A stretch of 64,000 nucleotides of DNA. Source: Agarophyton chilense (Eukaryota; Rhodophyta; Florideophyceae; Gracilariales; Gracilariaceae). The stretch covers positions 2,480,001-2,544,000 of the forward strand of contig JARGXX010000099.1 of assembly GCA_030374765.1 (NCBI GenBank), written 5' to 3'. The notes under the pieces are model-generated. The model did no database searches. It was not told where the DNA came from and was given only the letters and a program-made list of their open reading frames with translations. Both the position numbers and the translations under genes were made by a program. Every line of letters starts with the position of its first letter. The first letter of the stretch is position 1. Below are positions 23,486 through 32,426 of the stretch, in pieces.

Positions 23486-25879
23486 TTATCTAAATAAATA
23501 CACCGATCGACTGTGTCTGGAGACCATTTTCTTCATTCGTGAAGTCCCAACTATCCGCTCCAACCGAAAGGAGTCATAAGTGTTATATAAGGCAATCGAA
23601 TGTACCGCTTGACCTGATTCGGTTGCTTCGGCTGTCATATTTAGCAGCTCCGGATAAAATATTGCATTCTCAGGCAACGCATACCACACCAAAGTATTCG
23701 CTCCTCGAATCCAGTGGCGCCAATAATAATGAAAGCGCTCCGTGATCAATACCATTGACACAGATCCATCGAACAATCTGGACCTTGCTCTAGATATTTC
23801 GTTCGGTTTTGAGTATTCACACATGCTTGTGAATCTGATGGTCAAATCATCTTTTGCCATGGCGACAAGCCTATTCCGCACTCTAACGTAATCGAAATAT
23901 GTCGGGATGACAATGAGAGAGCGGGAATTCAACAAGGATCGAAGCTGGGGAAACGCCTTATCAAAGAAGAAGTCAAACCGAGTATCGATTGCTTGCAAGG
24001 GTGACTCCACGTCGTGAAGCTTGAAAAAAGTTTGCCTGGCATCGACAAGAACGTCGGCCATCGTCCCATGTACTCGAGCTGCCTGGATTACTTGAACTTT
24101 TCCACTGTGATTCACTAGTTCGCGGAACAGAGAAAGAAACTCAGCTTTGCGGTACTCCGACAATAGTATTGTTTGACGAAAGTTTCGCATTAAGCCGTCC
24201 AAACACCAATCTCTAATACGAGAGAAGTCTGTATCTCGTGTGCTAGAGGGCATTTGATTTGTCATGGATACTGTCTGCAGTAGAGTCTCCCAGTTTTGCA
24301 TGGAAAAGATGTGAAGGCCGTCAATGACGCAGATCTCTATAGAACTTAGAAAGTCAGAGTTGGCCACTTCGATCTTCGACTTTCCAGAATCCTTCCCAAT
24401 TTTCGATCTCCATTCAACAGCTTCTTCTTTTTTCTTCTTCTCCAACTTCGCCTTGATGTCCTTTCCACTTGCTTTTTCTGCCAATAAACGCCTCAGACCT
24501 AAAGGAGAGGCAATAATTAAATCACTAGAGTAGAAGTCGTTGTAAAGCTTCATACTCTTCTTGGTAAAAGCGATACCTAGTTTGAAGTCATCGTCAATGT
24601 TTCCCCGAAATGTTCTACGATGATCTGAAGGTTTACGACGTTTCTTACTAGTCAAGGAGTCCTCCTTATCTTCTATAAAGTCTTTATCGCTTTCTTCTAC
24701 TTCAGAAGGGTCCGGAGCGAATTCAGCCTCAAATCTATCTTTGTTTTCAATTTGAGAAACATCGCTTTCAGCTTCATCTGCGCCAACGGCCAAAGCCTGT
24801 AAGCTTCTGACCACTTCATATGCAACATTCTTCATTGGTAGAAGCATTAATACCCTCGCTTTGCAAAAGCCTTGATCCTTTTCCCGTTCCTCACCAGTAG
24901 CTTGTCGCAGCTTAACATCATTTCGATTACTACGATTTCTGCACCTCAGAATATGAGAAAGGCAGTGTGCCGTATAAAGCCTTCGTAGAAAGTCGTCGTC
25001 GCATTTAGAATGCTTTCCGCTTATGAAAATGTCCCGATACTCACGGATGACAGCAATACACGCACGGTGAAGTCTTGCCAGCTTTACGTCTTTCATTGAT
25101 GGAAACTCGGCAGCAACCATTGTTTTCCATTTATTGTACAAGGACGGACGCAATCCAAGCGATACATCGTCAACATCTTCGAACCCATTCAAAAAGCGCT
25201 GAGATAACACTTCAAAATGGCCACTAGGGACCGATGCAGAAACGCGACCAAGGCCACCGAAAGTGCCTATCACTTTCGCTTTCGGTTCAATGTGCTGTGG
25301 TACGACTCCTGACGCAAATTGTTGGGACTCTCGAACAGCAGCCGCATAGTTTTCAGTTGATATACGTTCAGCAGATAGTTTTCGAACATCTGCAGCTCTT
25401 TTCTCTGTGGTTTCTTCAACAAGATCTTGACACCTAGTCCTGACTTTTTGAGGTTGATTCTTTGTTTGCGATTGACTTTCATGGTGATGAGCTGCAGTAC
25501 TTTGTTCTTCACTAGTCTTAAGCTGCATTTCTCGGTTAGGTTCTTCATTCCAGAGCACGGCGTCTCTTTTTAAACAAACAAGCAAGTTATTGTACACAGA
25601 CTGGCGCTTTTTGACTTTCCGAGCAATCGAGCGCTCTTCAGCTCCCACATCTTTTTGGTGATAAAGTGGCAAAGGCGAAGTCTCATCACAGTGCAGAACT
25701 TGGTGTTTCGTGGAAGCGATCCCCACTAACGCGTTTTTCCGAACTCCTTGACGTGCCAAAATGGAAGCTTCTATCTTTTCTTGTTTTCTCTCTCTTCTTT
25801 CTGCTACCTTTACCAGTGTTTGTTTGCTCTTTTTCTTCCTTATTCCCTGAGCTCCAGCGGTCCGTCTGTTTCTCCCCAT
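23486..25879 (-). CDS. UTP25: U3 small nucleolar RNA-associated protein 25 (UTP25/DEF family)
   Basis: Single-exon 797-residue frame from an ATG at 25879. The N-terminus is basic and coiled (GIRKKKSKQTLVKVAERRER), with acidic stretches near residues 380-420. The C-terminal half is the diagnostic UTP25 region: YNDFYSSDLIIASPLGLRR, SSIEICVIDGLHIFSMQNWE, RSLIVIPTYFDYVRVRN, NEISRARSRLFDGS, LITERFHYYWRHWIRG and PENAIFYPELLN. These proteins resemble DEAD-box helicases but lack a convincing Walker A motif, and none is seen here. UTP25 is a nucleolar SSU-processome component needed for 18S rRNA maturation. The stop lies about 120 bp from the PRP8 stop. Confidence 0.93.
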   Translation of the reverse strand: MGRNRRTAGAQGIRKKKSKQTLVKVAERRERKQEKIEASILARQGVRKNALVGIASTKHQVLHCDETSPLPLYHQKDVGAEERSIARKVKKRQSVYNNLLVCLKRDAVLWNEEPNREMQLKTSEEQSTAAHHHESQSQTKNQPQKVRTRCQDLVEETTEKRAADVRKLSAERISTENYAAAVRESQQFASGVVPQHIEPKAKVIGTFGGLGRVSASVPSGHFEVLSQRFLNGFEDVDDVSLGLRPSLYNKWKTMVAAEFPSMKDVKLARLHRACIAVIREYRDIFISGKHSKCDDDFLRRLYTAHCLSHILRCRNRSNRNDVKLRQATGEEREKDQGFCKARVLMLLPMKNVAYEVVRSLQALAVGADEAESDVSQIENKDRFEAEFAPDPSEVEESDKDFIEDKEDSLTSKKRRKPSDHRRTFRGNIDDDFKLGIAFTKKSMKLYNDFYSSDLIIASPLGLRRLLAEKASGKDIKAKLEKKKKEEAVEWRSKIGKDSGKSKIEVANSDFLSSIEICVIDGLHIFSMQNWETLLQTVSMTNQMPSSTRDTDFSRIRDWCLDGLMRNFRQTILLSEYRKAEFLSLFRELVNHSGKVQVIQAARVHGTMADVLVDARQTFFKLHDVESPLQAIDTRFDFFFDKAFPQLRSLLNSRSLIVIPTYFDYVRVRNRLVAMAKDDLTIRFTSMCEYSKPNEISRARSRLFDGSVSMVLITERFHYYWRHWIRGANTLVWYALPENAIFYPELLNMTAEATESGQAVHSIALYNTYDSFRLERIVGTSRMKKMVSRHSRSVYLFR

Positions 25880-26406
25880 ATCACTCGATAGTAAAACTGA
25901 GTTCCAGTTCCGAGGATTCCCTGATATGATGAATTCTATGCAAAAACGCTTGAGGTTTTATGACGAAAGACTGTCTCCTTCTGCGAAAAAGATGCGTGAT
26001 GTGAATGGGTTGGTAAGCGTCGTCGCGGAGAATGTCTCCAATTCGTCGAAAAGGTGGCGACCTAATACTATGTGAACCAATTGACCAGAGTAGATTCATA
26101 CATCAAATCGCGAGTCCTTCAACATGGCGAGAAACTAAAACTTCGATTAAAATTTTCCATATTCTTGAAGGCTGATGAATAACTACTCCACCACTTGGCT
26201 TTCCAAATCTCTGCGTGTACAGTGCAAGGTGGGAATTTGGATCCATCGCGGAGAGGCGACGGTGGTTCGTTCAGCGCTTTACTAGACACGACCACCAGCG
26301 CCACCTTCGGCCGAACTGGATCATTGTCGCCTAAGCACTCACATTGTGGGTGAGAAACCGCGCCATCCACAAGATCGTTGCCTGAGCAAAGAAATCTTTT
26401 ACAAAC
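25880..26406. promoter_or_regulatory. Divergent promoter region between UTP25 and PHB1
   Basis: About 530 bp separates the two divergent start codons and must hold both promoters; I see no convincing TATA box. A plus-strand frame at 25926-26075 (49 codons, two ATGs in tandem) reads MMNSMQKRLRFYDERLS and continues plausibly (AKKMRDVNGLVSVVAEN). It could be a very small gene or a leader peptide, but I cannot name it. Confidence 0.35.
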
Positions 26407-27352
26407 ATGTCTGGTGGAGGTTCAACTCAGGTACTTGCAAACGCATTAGGCCGTCTTGCACGATACTCGATCGCCATGGGCGTTATCGGCGGCATGGCGC
26501 AAAGCTCTCTCTACGTGGTGAACGGAGGTGAGCGTGCTGTTATATTCAACAGGTTCACTGGTGTTGAGCAGAAGGTTCGCGGAGAGGTACGGTTAGAACC
26601 ATGTACATTAACAAATACTGAAAAGGTTTGAATATCTAACCTGTGTGATTATGCTTGACATTTGACTAATTGTGACCTCTATGAATGATCAGGGAATGCA
26701 TGTGAACATCCCATGGGTGCAAAAGCCGGTGATCTTTGATGTTCGAACTCGTCCGCGCGCGATCAGTTCTGTGACTGGAACGAACGATTTGCAGATGGTG
26801 AACCTGACACTTCGCGTCCTTTCGAAACCCAACAAGGAAGAGTTGCCGACTATTTATTCCAGACTGGGTGCGGATTGGGACGAACGTGTTCTGCCTTCCA
26901 TTGCAAACGAGGTTCTGAAAGCAATCGTGGCACAATATAATGCGGAACAATTGCTAACGCAACGTGAAAAGGTGTCAATACAAATCAGAGAAACTCTGAC
27001 AGCTCGCGCAAAACAATTCCACATTGAATTGGACGATGTGTCCATGACTCACTTAACTTTTGGAAGGGAGTACGCGTCCGCTATTGAGGCGAAACAAGTA
27101 ACGCAGCAAGAGGCCGAACGATCTAGATATATTGTGCAAGTAGCTGAGCAGGAAAAGCTTGCGGCCATCGTAAGGGCGGAAGGAGAAAGTACGGCGGCGC
27201 AGATGATTTCCGACGCGATGGCTAAGAGCGGAGACGGACTATTGCAGCTGAGGAGGATTGAGGCGGCCAAGGAAATCGCCTCAACTTTGTCGAGGGCGAG
27301 GAATATTGTGTATTTGCCAAAAGGCTCTAACGTATTGCTGAATATGGGGTAG
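26407..27352 (+). CDS. PHB1: Prohibitin 1 (two exons: 26407-26586, 26693-27352)
   Basis: Exon 1 ends [11 protein letters not shown] at 26586, followed by GTACGG. A TGACTAAT branch-like site near 26662 and an AG at 26691-26692 close a 106-bp intron. Exon 2 resumes [12 protein letters not shown], exactly continuing the family sequence. The product is 279 residues. An N-terminal hydrophobic segment anchors it, the SPFH domain spans about 30-190, and a coiled coil follows. [13 protein letters not shown] and [21 protein letters not shown] fit PHB1 and not PHB2. Prohibitins build ring scaffolds with PHB2 in the mitochondrial inner membrane and control the m-AAA protease. The non-canonical donor GTACGG is tolerated here. 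Confidence 0.9.
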
Positions 27353-27857
27353 ACGCGTGGAAGAGAGCATTCTTGAGCAGTCGTCGATAAAGCTAAGATA
27401 TTTGGCGTCAGAGAGTTGAGACGCCTACGCGCTGATGGCGATGGTCAAGATGAGCATGTAGGATGTATGCGGGATGGTCATTTTCGACTCCACGCTTCGC
27501 ACAAGAGTTCGATGCGAAAAAATCGCACGTGCACAAGCTGCGGCTCTGTGGCGTCACCACGCAAGACATGCCATCTCGCGGTGTTGGCACGTTTCATGTG
27601 TAGAATTCAACGTGTCACGCGCTGTGACGCGCACGCGCTTCTGCTTGGCCGCGTCCCTTGTGCCTTGTCAGAACTGAATCGAATCGCCACCGGCAATGCG
27701 CTTGGCCTCACAGAGCTGCTTCTTGTCGATACGGCTCTGCCTTTCCAAGTTGCGGTTGACGCGCTACGCTTTTTGCTGCTCTTGTTAGCTTGCGCCGCCT
27801 CCGTCGGCTTCTGTTTGTCTTGTCCTTGCTTGTGCGTCCCGCTTTGCGTTTGACAAC
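27353..27857. other. Spacer between PHB1 and the PITP gene
   Basis: About 500 bp holding the PHB1 3' end and the PITP promoter and leader. It has a pyrimidine-rich stretch just before the PITP ATG (27730-27850). Long open frames exist on both strands, but their products are Cys/Arg-rich without family resemblance, so I call nothing coding. Confidence 0.4.
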
Positions 27858-28926
27858 ATGATTATTAAGGAATACCGCATCTCGATGCCCATAACTGCAG
27901 CCGAGTGTAAGTATCCCCTAGAAACCCATCACCTGTACATGCTTTGTTCCATCCGCTATTGGTGCTGACTTTGCGTCGCTTTTCTGTTGCTTTTCTGTGT
28001 CCTTTGCGGTCGCTATGTTGTATTAGATTACATTGCGCAGTTGTATATGGTGGCAAAATCCAGTCAGGAAGAGACTGGAAAGACTGCTGGAGAGGGCATT
28101 GAAATCGTTCGAAATGAAGCCTTCGATGAAAACTCTCCAGTTAATATTCATAAAATGCCCCCCGGACAGTATACGTACGTCAAGTCAAACACCTGTGCAT
28201 TCTCTTTCACGCGGTAGCTCTTTGTGTTTCATCATGCTTACCGGTCTTCGCATTTATCCGTTTCGAAGCGAAAAGATCATGCATCTCAGGAGCAGGTTGC
28301 CTAAGTTTGTCGCCATGGTTCTGCCGGTCTCTATGACAGAAATAGTCGAAAAGTCCTGGAATTCTTTTCCGTGGTGCAAGACTGAGTATAGTAACCCGTT
28401 TTTTGGCGAGAAGTTTTACATGTCTGTTGAGACAATGCACGCTGATGACAGAGGCACACAGGAGAATGCCGTCAATCTCCCCGCAGAGGATCTCGCCAAG
28501 CGCAAGGTCGACTACTTGAACATTGCTTGTGAGGACCCATCGGTCCCCATGGAAAAGGGTGAAGACCCTACCAAATTCCTCTCCGAAAAGACTGGACGCG
28601 GAAATCTCAGCAGTACTTTTATGGAGGATCATGATCCGATTATGACTTGCTATAAGGTCGTCAAACTTCGCTTTAAGGTTTTCGGCCTGCAGTCCAAGGC
28701 TGAGCAGTGGGGTCATTTGTACGGTATTCGAAACCCTTTTTTGCAGTATCACCGAAAGATCTTTTGTTGGATTGATGAATGGTACGGTATGTCAATTGCA
28801 GATATTCGTGCTATTGAAGATAAAACTGCTGAGATTACCAAGCAGATACTTGAGGCTTCGCGTACGCAACAGAAGCCTCAGACGGAACGAAAGAGTCATG
28901 GGTGGATGCGGTCCACAGCATCATGA
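27858..28926 (+). CDS. Class I phosphatidylinositol transfer protein (exons 27858-27906, 28027-28174, 28269-28926)
   Basis: Three exons join in phase into a 284-residue protein. Exon 1 starts at ATG 27858 (MIIKEYRISMPITAAE) and ends before GTAAGT. Exon 2 gives YYIAQLYMVAKSSQEETG and INIHKMPPGQYT-like sequence and ends before GTACGT. Exon 3 begins at 28269 (EKIMHLRSRLPKFV). The order and spacing match animal-type PITP alpha/beta: EYxxxQLY, GEGIEIVRNE, WNSFPWCKTEYSN, MSVETMHADDRGTQENA, EDPTKFLSEKTGRG, VVKLRFKVFGLQSK and IFCWIDEW. These proteins carry PI and PC between membranes in the cytosol, using a START-like cavity. The protein ends with a short Lys/Gln-rich tail and no added domains. Confidence 0.9.
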
Positions 28927-29777
28927 AATCATTTCCCGCCTTTCTCTACTAAACGTTGAAGTTTTTGTCAACTCCGAAACCTGCAATGGAATCGTTTTAT
29001 AACCTTTTTTAGAAGCGGAATTTTACTTCACCTTCGCGGTCGGGATTGTAATAGCATTGTGGAATATCATCTTTTTTGGTTTCTCGGTCGCCTTTCGTTG
29101 ATTTGGGGGTCTTGTGTTGCATGTGTCATGATGATGAATGTTGTATGGAGCATGTTTCATCAGCGTTTGCAGTGATTAACTTTTGATCAATGTTGAATGA
29201 TTCTACCTTTGGTCTTTTTTTGTATTCTACAGTCTGAGATAAAGTATTAATCCAGTGTTATTTGTCACTAACTGCACCAAAGCTTTGTTTTCAAAGAACT
29301 TGTAGCGCTTTGTAGACTCTCAATTGCCTCAGCCATTAGTGATATATCACTGCCTTGAGTACGCCGAATGATCTCCAGCAGCTATGACGATGACAACCCA
29401 CTGTCTAAGAAAGGAAATGAGCAAAATTTGTTCCTGACAATCACTACTCCGTGCTGTTCTGCAAACGCATCTCATACGTGGTGAGATTTGGACGAGAATG
29501 CTGCCAGAAGTCACACTGCGAATGGATTACAGACCCCGAAGTGGAAACACATTCGAGGAGTTTTTCTTTCCATGAACCAATGAATTTATGTGAAGATGTA
29601 GATTTCGTGCTCCTTGTCCCTTCCACCTCATCTTTACCTTCCTGCAGAAAAGAATTCTACCTACCACGCCAGATTAACTTATTCGCGAAGTCTTTCCTGT
29701 CTAGACTCTGAAAACTTGTTGCTCCCCTCAAGAATTTGAGAGGTCCGACAACAAAAAGCCATTCTGCACAAACAGCT
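28927..29777. other. Spacer between PITP and glycosyltransferase genes
   Basis: About 850 bp, AT-rich near 29000-29300 and so a likely 3' untranslated and terminator region for PITP. It then becomes more mixed up to the glycosyltransferase start. Short open frames near 29450-29700 have no recognisable character. I see no RNA gene. Confidence 0.4.
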
Positions 29778-31796
29778 ATGTTAAGAAGGCCGTCCCGAAG
29801 CTGGTCGCATTCAGAGCAAAGGAAAAGTTTCGTTATAAAACGATACTCACTTGCAGCCGGGAACAACCCTTTTACCGTTCGATTTTGGATGAGATGCTTT
29901 TTCTTGTCCTCTGTTCTGACAGTTTTGGCGTCGATAAGAATTGCAACATCTCTTGTTCATCGCGTAAAGCACCTTCCTGACGGAGCTCACTCATATGCTT
30001 TTTCTTTGCATCCCAACGCCGAAGCTCTTCATTTTGACTACTCTCTCTCGGACGTTAAACCTGGAACATCCCTGGTCACTGCTTGCCAAAATGGGCACGA
30101 GAAGTTACGCAGGTCTTTGCCAACATGGATCCAACAAGCAAACCTAAATGAAATTGTAATTGTAGATTGGGGTTCCAAGCCGCCGCTACATTATGTAGTA
30201 GAAGAGGTTGATATCCATTTTGAAAACCACGCTCCAGTTCATGTTGTTCATGTGAAAAAAGCTGGTGATTGGATTGCCTCTCAGGCGTTGAACTTTGCCT
30301 TCCAGGCTGCTCAATACACTCATATTCTCAAGGTTAGTTGTTCACATGAACTTGAACCTGATTTTACTGAACACCATCGACTCAAACCTAATAGTTTCAT
30401 TGTTGGTGGTTCGCATCTTGAAAGAGTGAGAGATGAAGAGTTTTTGAAGGATATTTTGTTTGTGTCTCGAAAAACTTTAGTTGGCTTAGGTGGCTACGAT
30501 GAGCGTCTTCGAGAAGGTGGAGGTGAACAAGACGATCTCATTGAACGTCTTTCTGCAAAAGGAATGCGTCGAGTCGATCTGGACTACGATAAAGTTTTTT
30601 CAAACCATATCCATGATGAAGATCTTTTCAGGTTTCATTCAGCTCGGATGGCAAAAGAAATCGACTTGGATCTCAAGAAAAGAATGTCACCCTGGAATCC
30701 CAATGACTTTAACGACAGCACAATTCTTGGCCGTAAAATCCTAGAAGAACAATGTCGAACAACGAAGTCTTTCAGGCACCCTCTGGTCTACTATTCGGTG
30801 TTAAACAAATCAACAAGTGTTTCGTCATTCCGAAAGATTGCAAGCCCCGAAATGTTAATCTCTGTTGAACGAACTGTTTTGACAAGGAATTTGTATAAAG
30901 ATTTTGGTCTACCGTGGTGCTTGTTGAAAACATTAAGTCTACCTGCACTACGAAACCTTATTTCTTTATACAACCTGAGTGCATCTATCCCAGAAACCAA
31001 AATTATTATAGTAGATTGCTTCTCAAGTTTGCCGGCGCGCATCAACCTTCTACTCTCAGGATTGGTCATTTCGAAACAAACGGGCCGCGCTTTGGTTGTG
31101 CTATGGGAGAGAATCTTGGAGACAGATCATACGAACTTCAATAGTTCTTTCATAGTACCACAAAATGTTGTGATTCTTGATGATTTTCATCCAAAAAACA
31201 CCACTGACCGTGAGAATTGCGGGGGGAAGTCTTTTTCAAACCATGTTGCGTTGCGTTCCGCTGGGCACAATCCGATAATGCTGAAGGAGAATCTGCAAAA
31301 CGTGGTATATTTGATGACGGATATGCCGGTGAAAAGTGAGAATATTAAACTATTGAACGAACGGCTGATGTCAAAAGAGTTCAACAGCTTGCAACTGGCC
31401 GGTAATATTGAGGATGCCTTATTTCACTTGAAAGATATTGGACTTGAATCGTCTATTGGCTTGTACATTGGCTCACATTCTGAGGGTAAAAACTCTTCGC
31501 ATGGAGATAAGCTAGAAATATTTACAGCTATGCAAAGGGAAGTGAAAAAGATAAGACAGAAAAGGGGAATGTGGGAAACAAAATTATACATCGATGCGGA
31601 CAAAAGCTTCATTCACAGATTTCACAACGAAGAAAAGAACATGATAGACAACTCTTGGCTTTTGAATGAACGGGACAACAAATTGGCTTTCCCCGACCAC
31701 TTAACTCGCGTTGTTGCTCTTTCAAGGACAAAGACGTTTACAAGTTTCTTAGATGATGAGACGTCAAATTTGATTGGAATACTGCGACGTGGGTGA
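29778..31796 (+). CDS. Golgi-type glycosyltransferase: GT-A domain plus a second fucosyltransferase-like region
   Basis: The first ATG in frame is at 29778 (MLRRPSRSW), giving 672 residues; an upstream TTG at 29736 is unlikely. A single membrane segment (about residues 37-57, FFLSSVLTVLASIRIAT) after a basic tail fits a type II Golgi anchor. Residues about 85-320 are a GT-A domain: TSLVTACQNGHEKLRRSLPT, EIVIVDWGSKPP, then GGYDERLREGGGEQDDLIERL near 238-258, the galactosyltransferase C-terminal pattern. The last 300 residues contain SSLPARINLLLSGLVISKQT followed by GRALVVLWE, reminiscent of the nucleotide-sugar start of fucosyltransferase-like GT-B proteins. Donor and acceptor are unknown; a cell-wall or glycoprotein role is inference. 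Confidence 0.75.
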   Translation: MLRRPSRSWSHSEQRKSFVIKRYSLAAGNNPFTVRFWMRCFFLSSVLTVLASIRIATSLVHRVKHLPDGAHSYAFSLHPNAEALHFDYSLSDVKPGTSLVTACQNGHEKLRRSLPTWIQQANLNEIVIVDWGSKPPLHYVVEEVDIHFENHAPVHVVHVKKAGDWIASQALNFAFQAAQYTHILKVSCSHELEPDFTEHHRLKPNSFIVGGSHLERVRDEEFLKDILFVSRKTLVGLGGYDERLREGGGEQDDLIERLSAKGMRRVDLDYDKVFSNHIHDEDLFRFHSARMAKEIDLDLKKRMSPWNPNDFNDSTILGRKILEEQCRTTKSFRHPLVYYSVLNKSTSVSSFRKIASPEMLISVERTVLTRNLYKDFGLPWCLLKTLSLPALRNLISLYNLSASIPETKIIIVDCFSSLPARINLLLSGLVISKQTGRALVVLWERILETDHTNFNSSFIVPQNVVILDDFHPKNTTDRENCGGKSFSNHVALRSAGHNPIMLKENLQNVVYLMTDMPVKSENIKLLNERLMSKEFNSLQLAGNIEDALFHLKDIGLESSIGLYIGSHSEGKNSSHGDKLEIFTAMQREVKKIRQKRGMWETKLYIDADKSFIHRFHNEEKNMIDNSWLLNERDNKLAFPDHLTRVVALSRTKTFTSFLDDETSNLIGILRRG

Positions 31797-32426
31797 AAGG
31801 AAGGGTAATCAAGTATTGTATCATGATTTGTGTGTAGCGCTTAAAGATAGAGGATAGTTAGCACATTCTTTCCAACCAACACCTTCGCACACGACTTCGC
31901 GAACGATGTCATTCGGGCGTCGGAAGTTGTTCTAAGCATCTCAGCGTCTTCGCGAGTATGGAGGAGACCGCAACGCTCTCTGCTTCACTTTACTTCTGCC
32001 AGGACGAAGATAAAATATGACTCAATCATCATCATAACATGATCGTGATGCATTGTAGCTTGCCTACATGCGTTTCGGAAAGGTAGTAAAAATTTTTCGA
32101 TACTTGAACAACGAATTCCTTTTCTTGTACAAGAGGAGACAAACGGAAATTTTAGCTCTACTTTCTGTGACTGCCTGAAATTGAAAGATTTTTTAGTATT
32201 GAACGCCATACAACAGCTGTCTGAGGCTAATCAATTTCCTTTCTATTTGTTACGCTTTGGCCAGTGATACGAAAGCCATCTTCAAGCACAAGTTCTGATA
32301 GATATGTCTGTCTTGGCAGTATCTCTTCGGGATTGTGCTGATACTTCCTCTTGTAGAGCTCATTTATCGCATCCAAAATTGTGGTACTGTTCAATCCTTC
32401 TTTCTTTTTGACATGCGAATAGCTCA
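31797..32426. other. Spacer before NAR1, with a protein-like minus-strand frame
   Basis: About 630 bp. Most of it is AT-rich and unremarkable. On the minus strand, 32227-32454 is open for 75 codons and reads like a real protein end (TTILDAINELYKRKYQHNPE, TYLSELVLEDGFRITGQ). It has no ATG (it would start at TTG) and overlaps the NAR1 start by 28 bases. It may be a last exon, a relic, or chance; I recognise no family. Confidence 0.35.

Noticed and set aside
27416-27853. 145-codon plus frame before PITP
   Set aside because: Cys/Arg/Leu-rich without pattern, and it runs into the PITP leader; no support as a gene.
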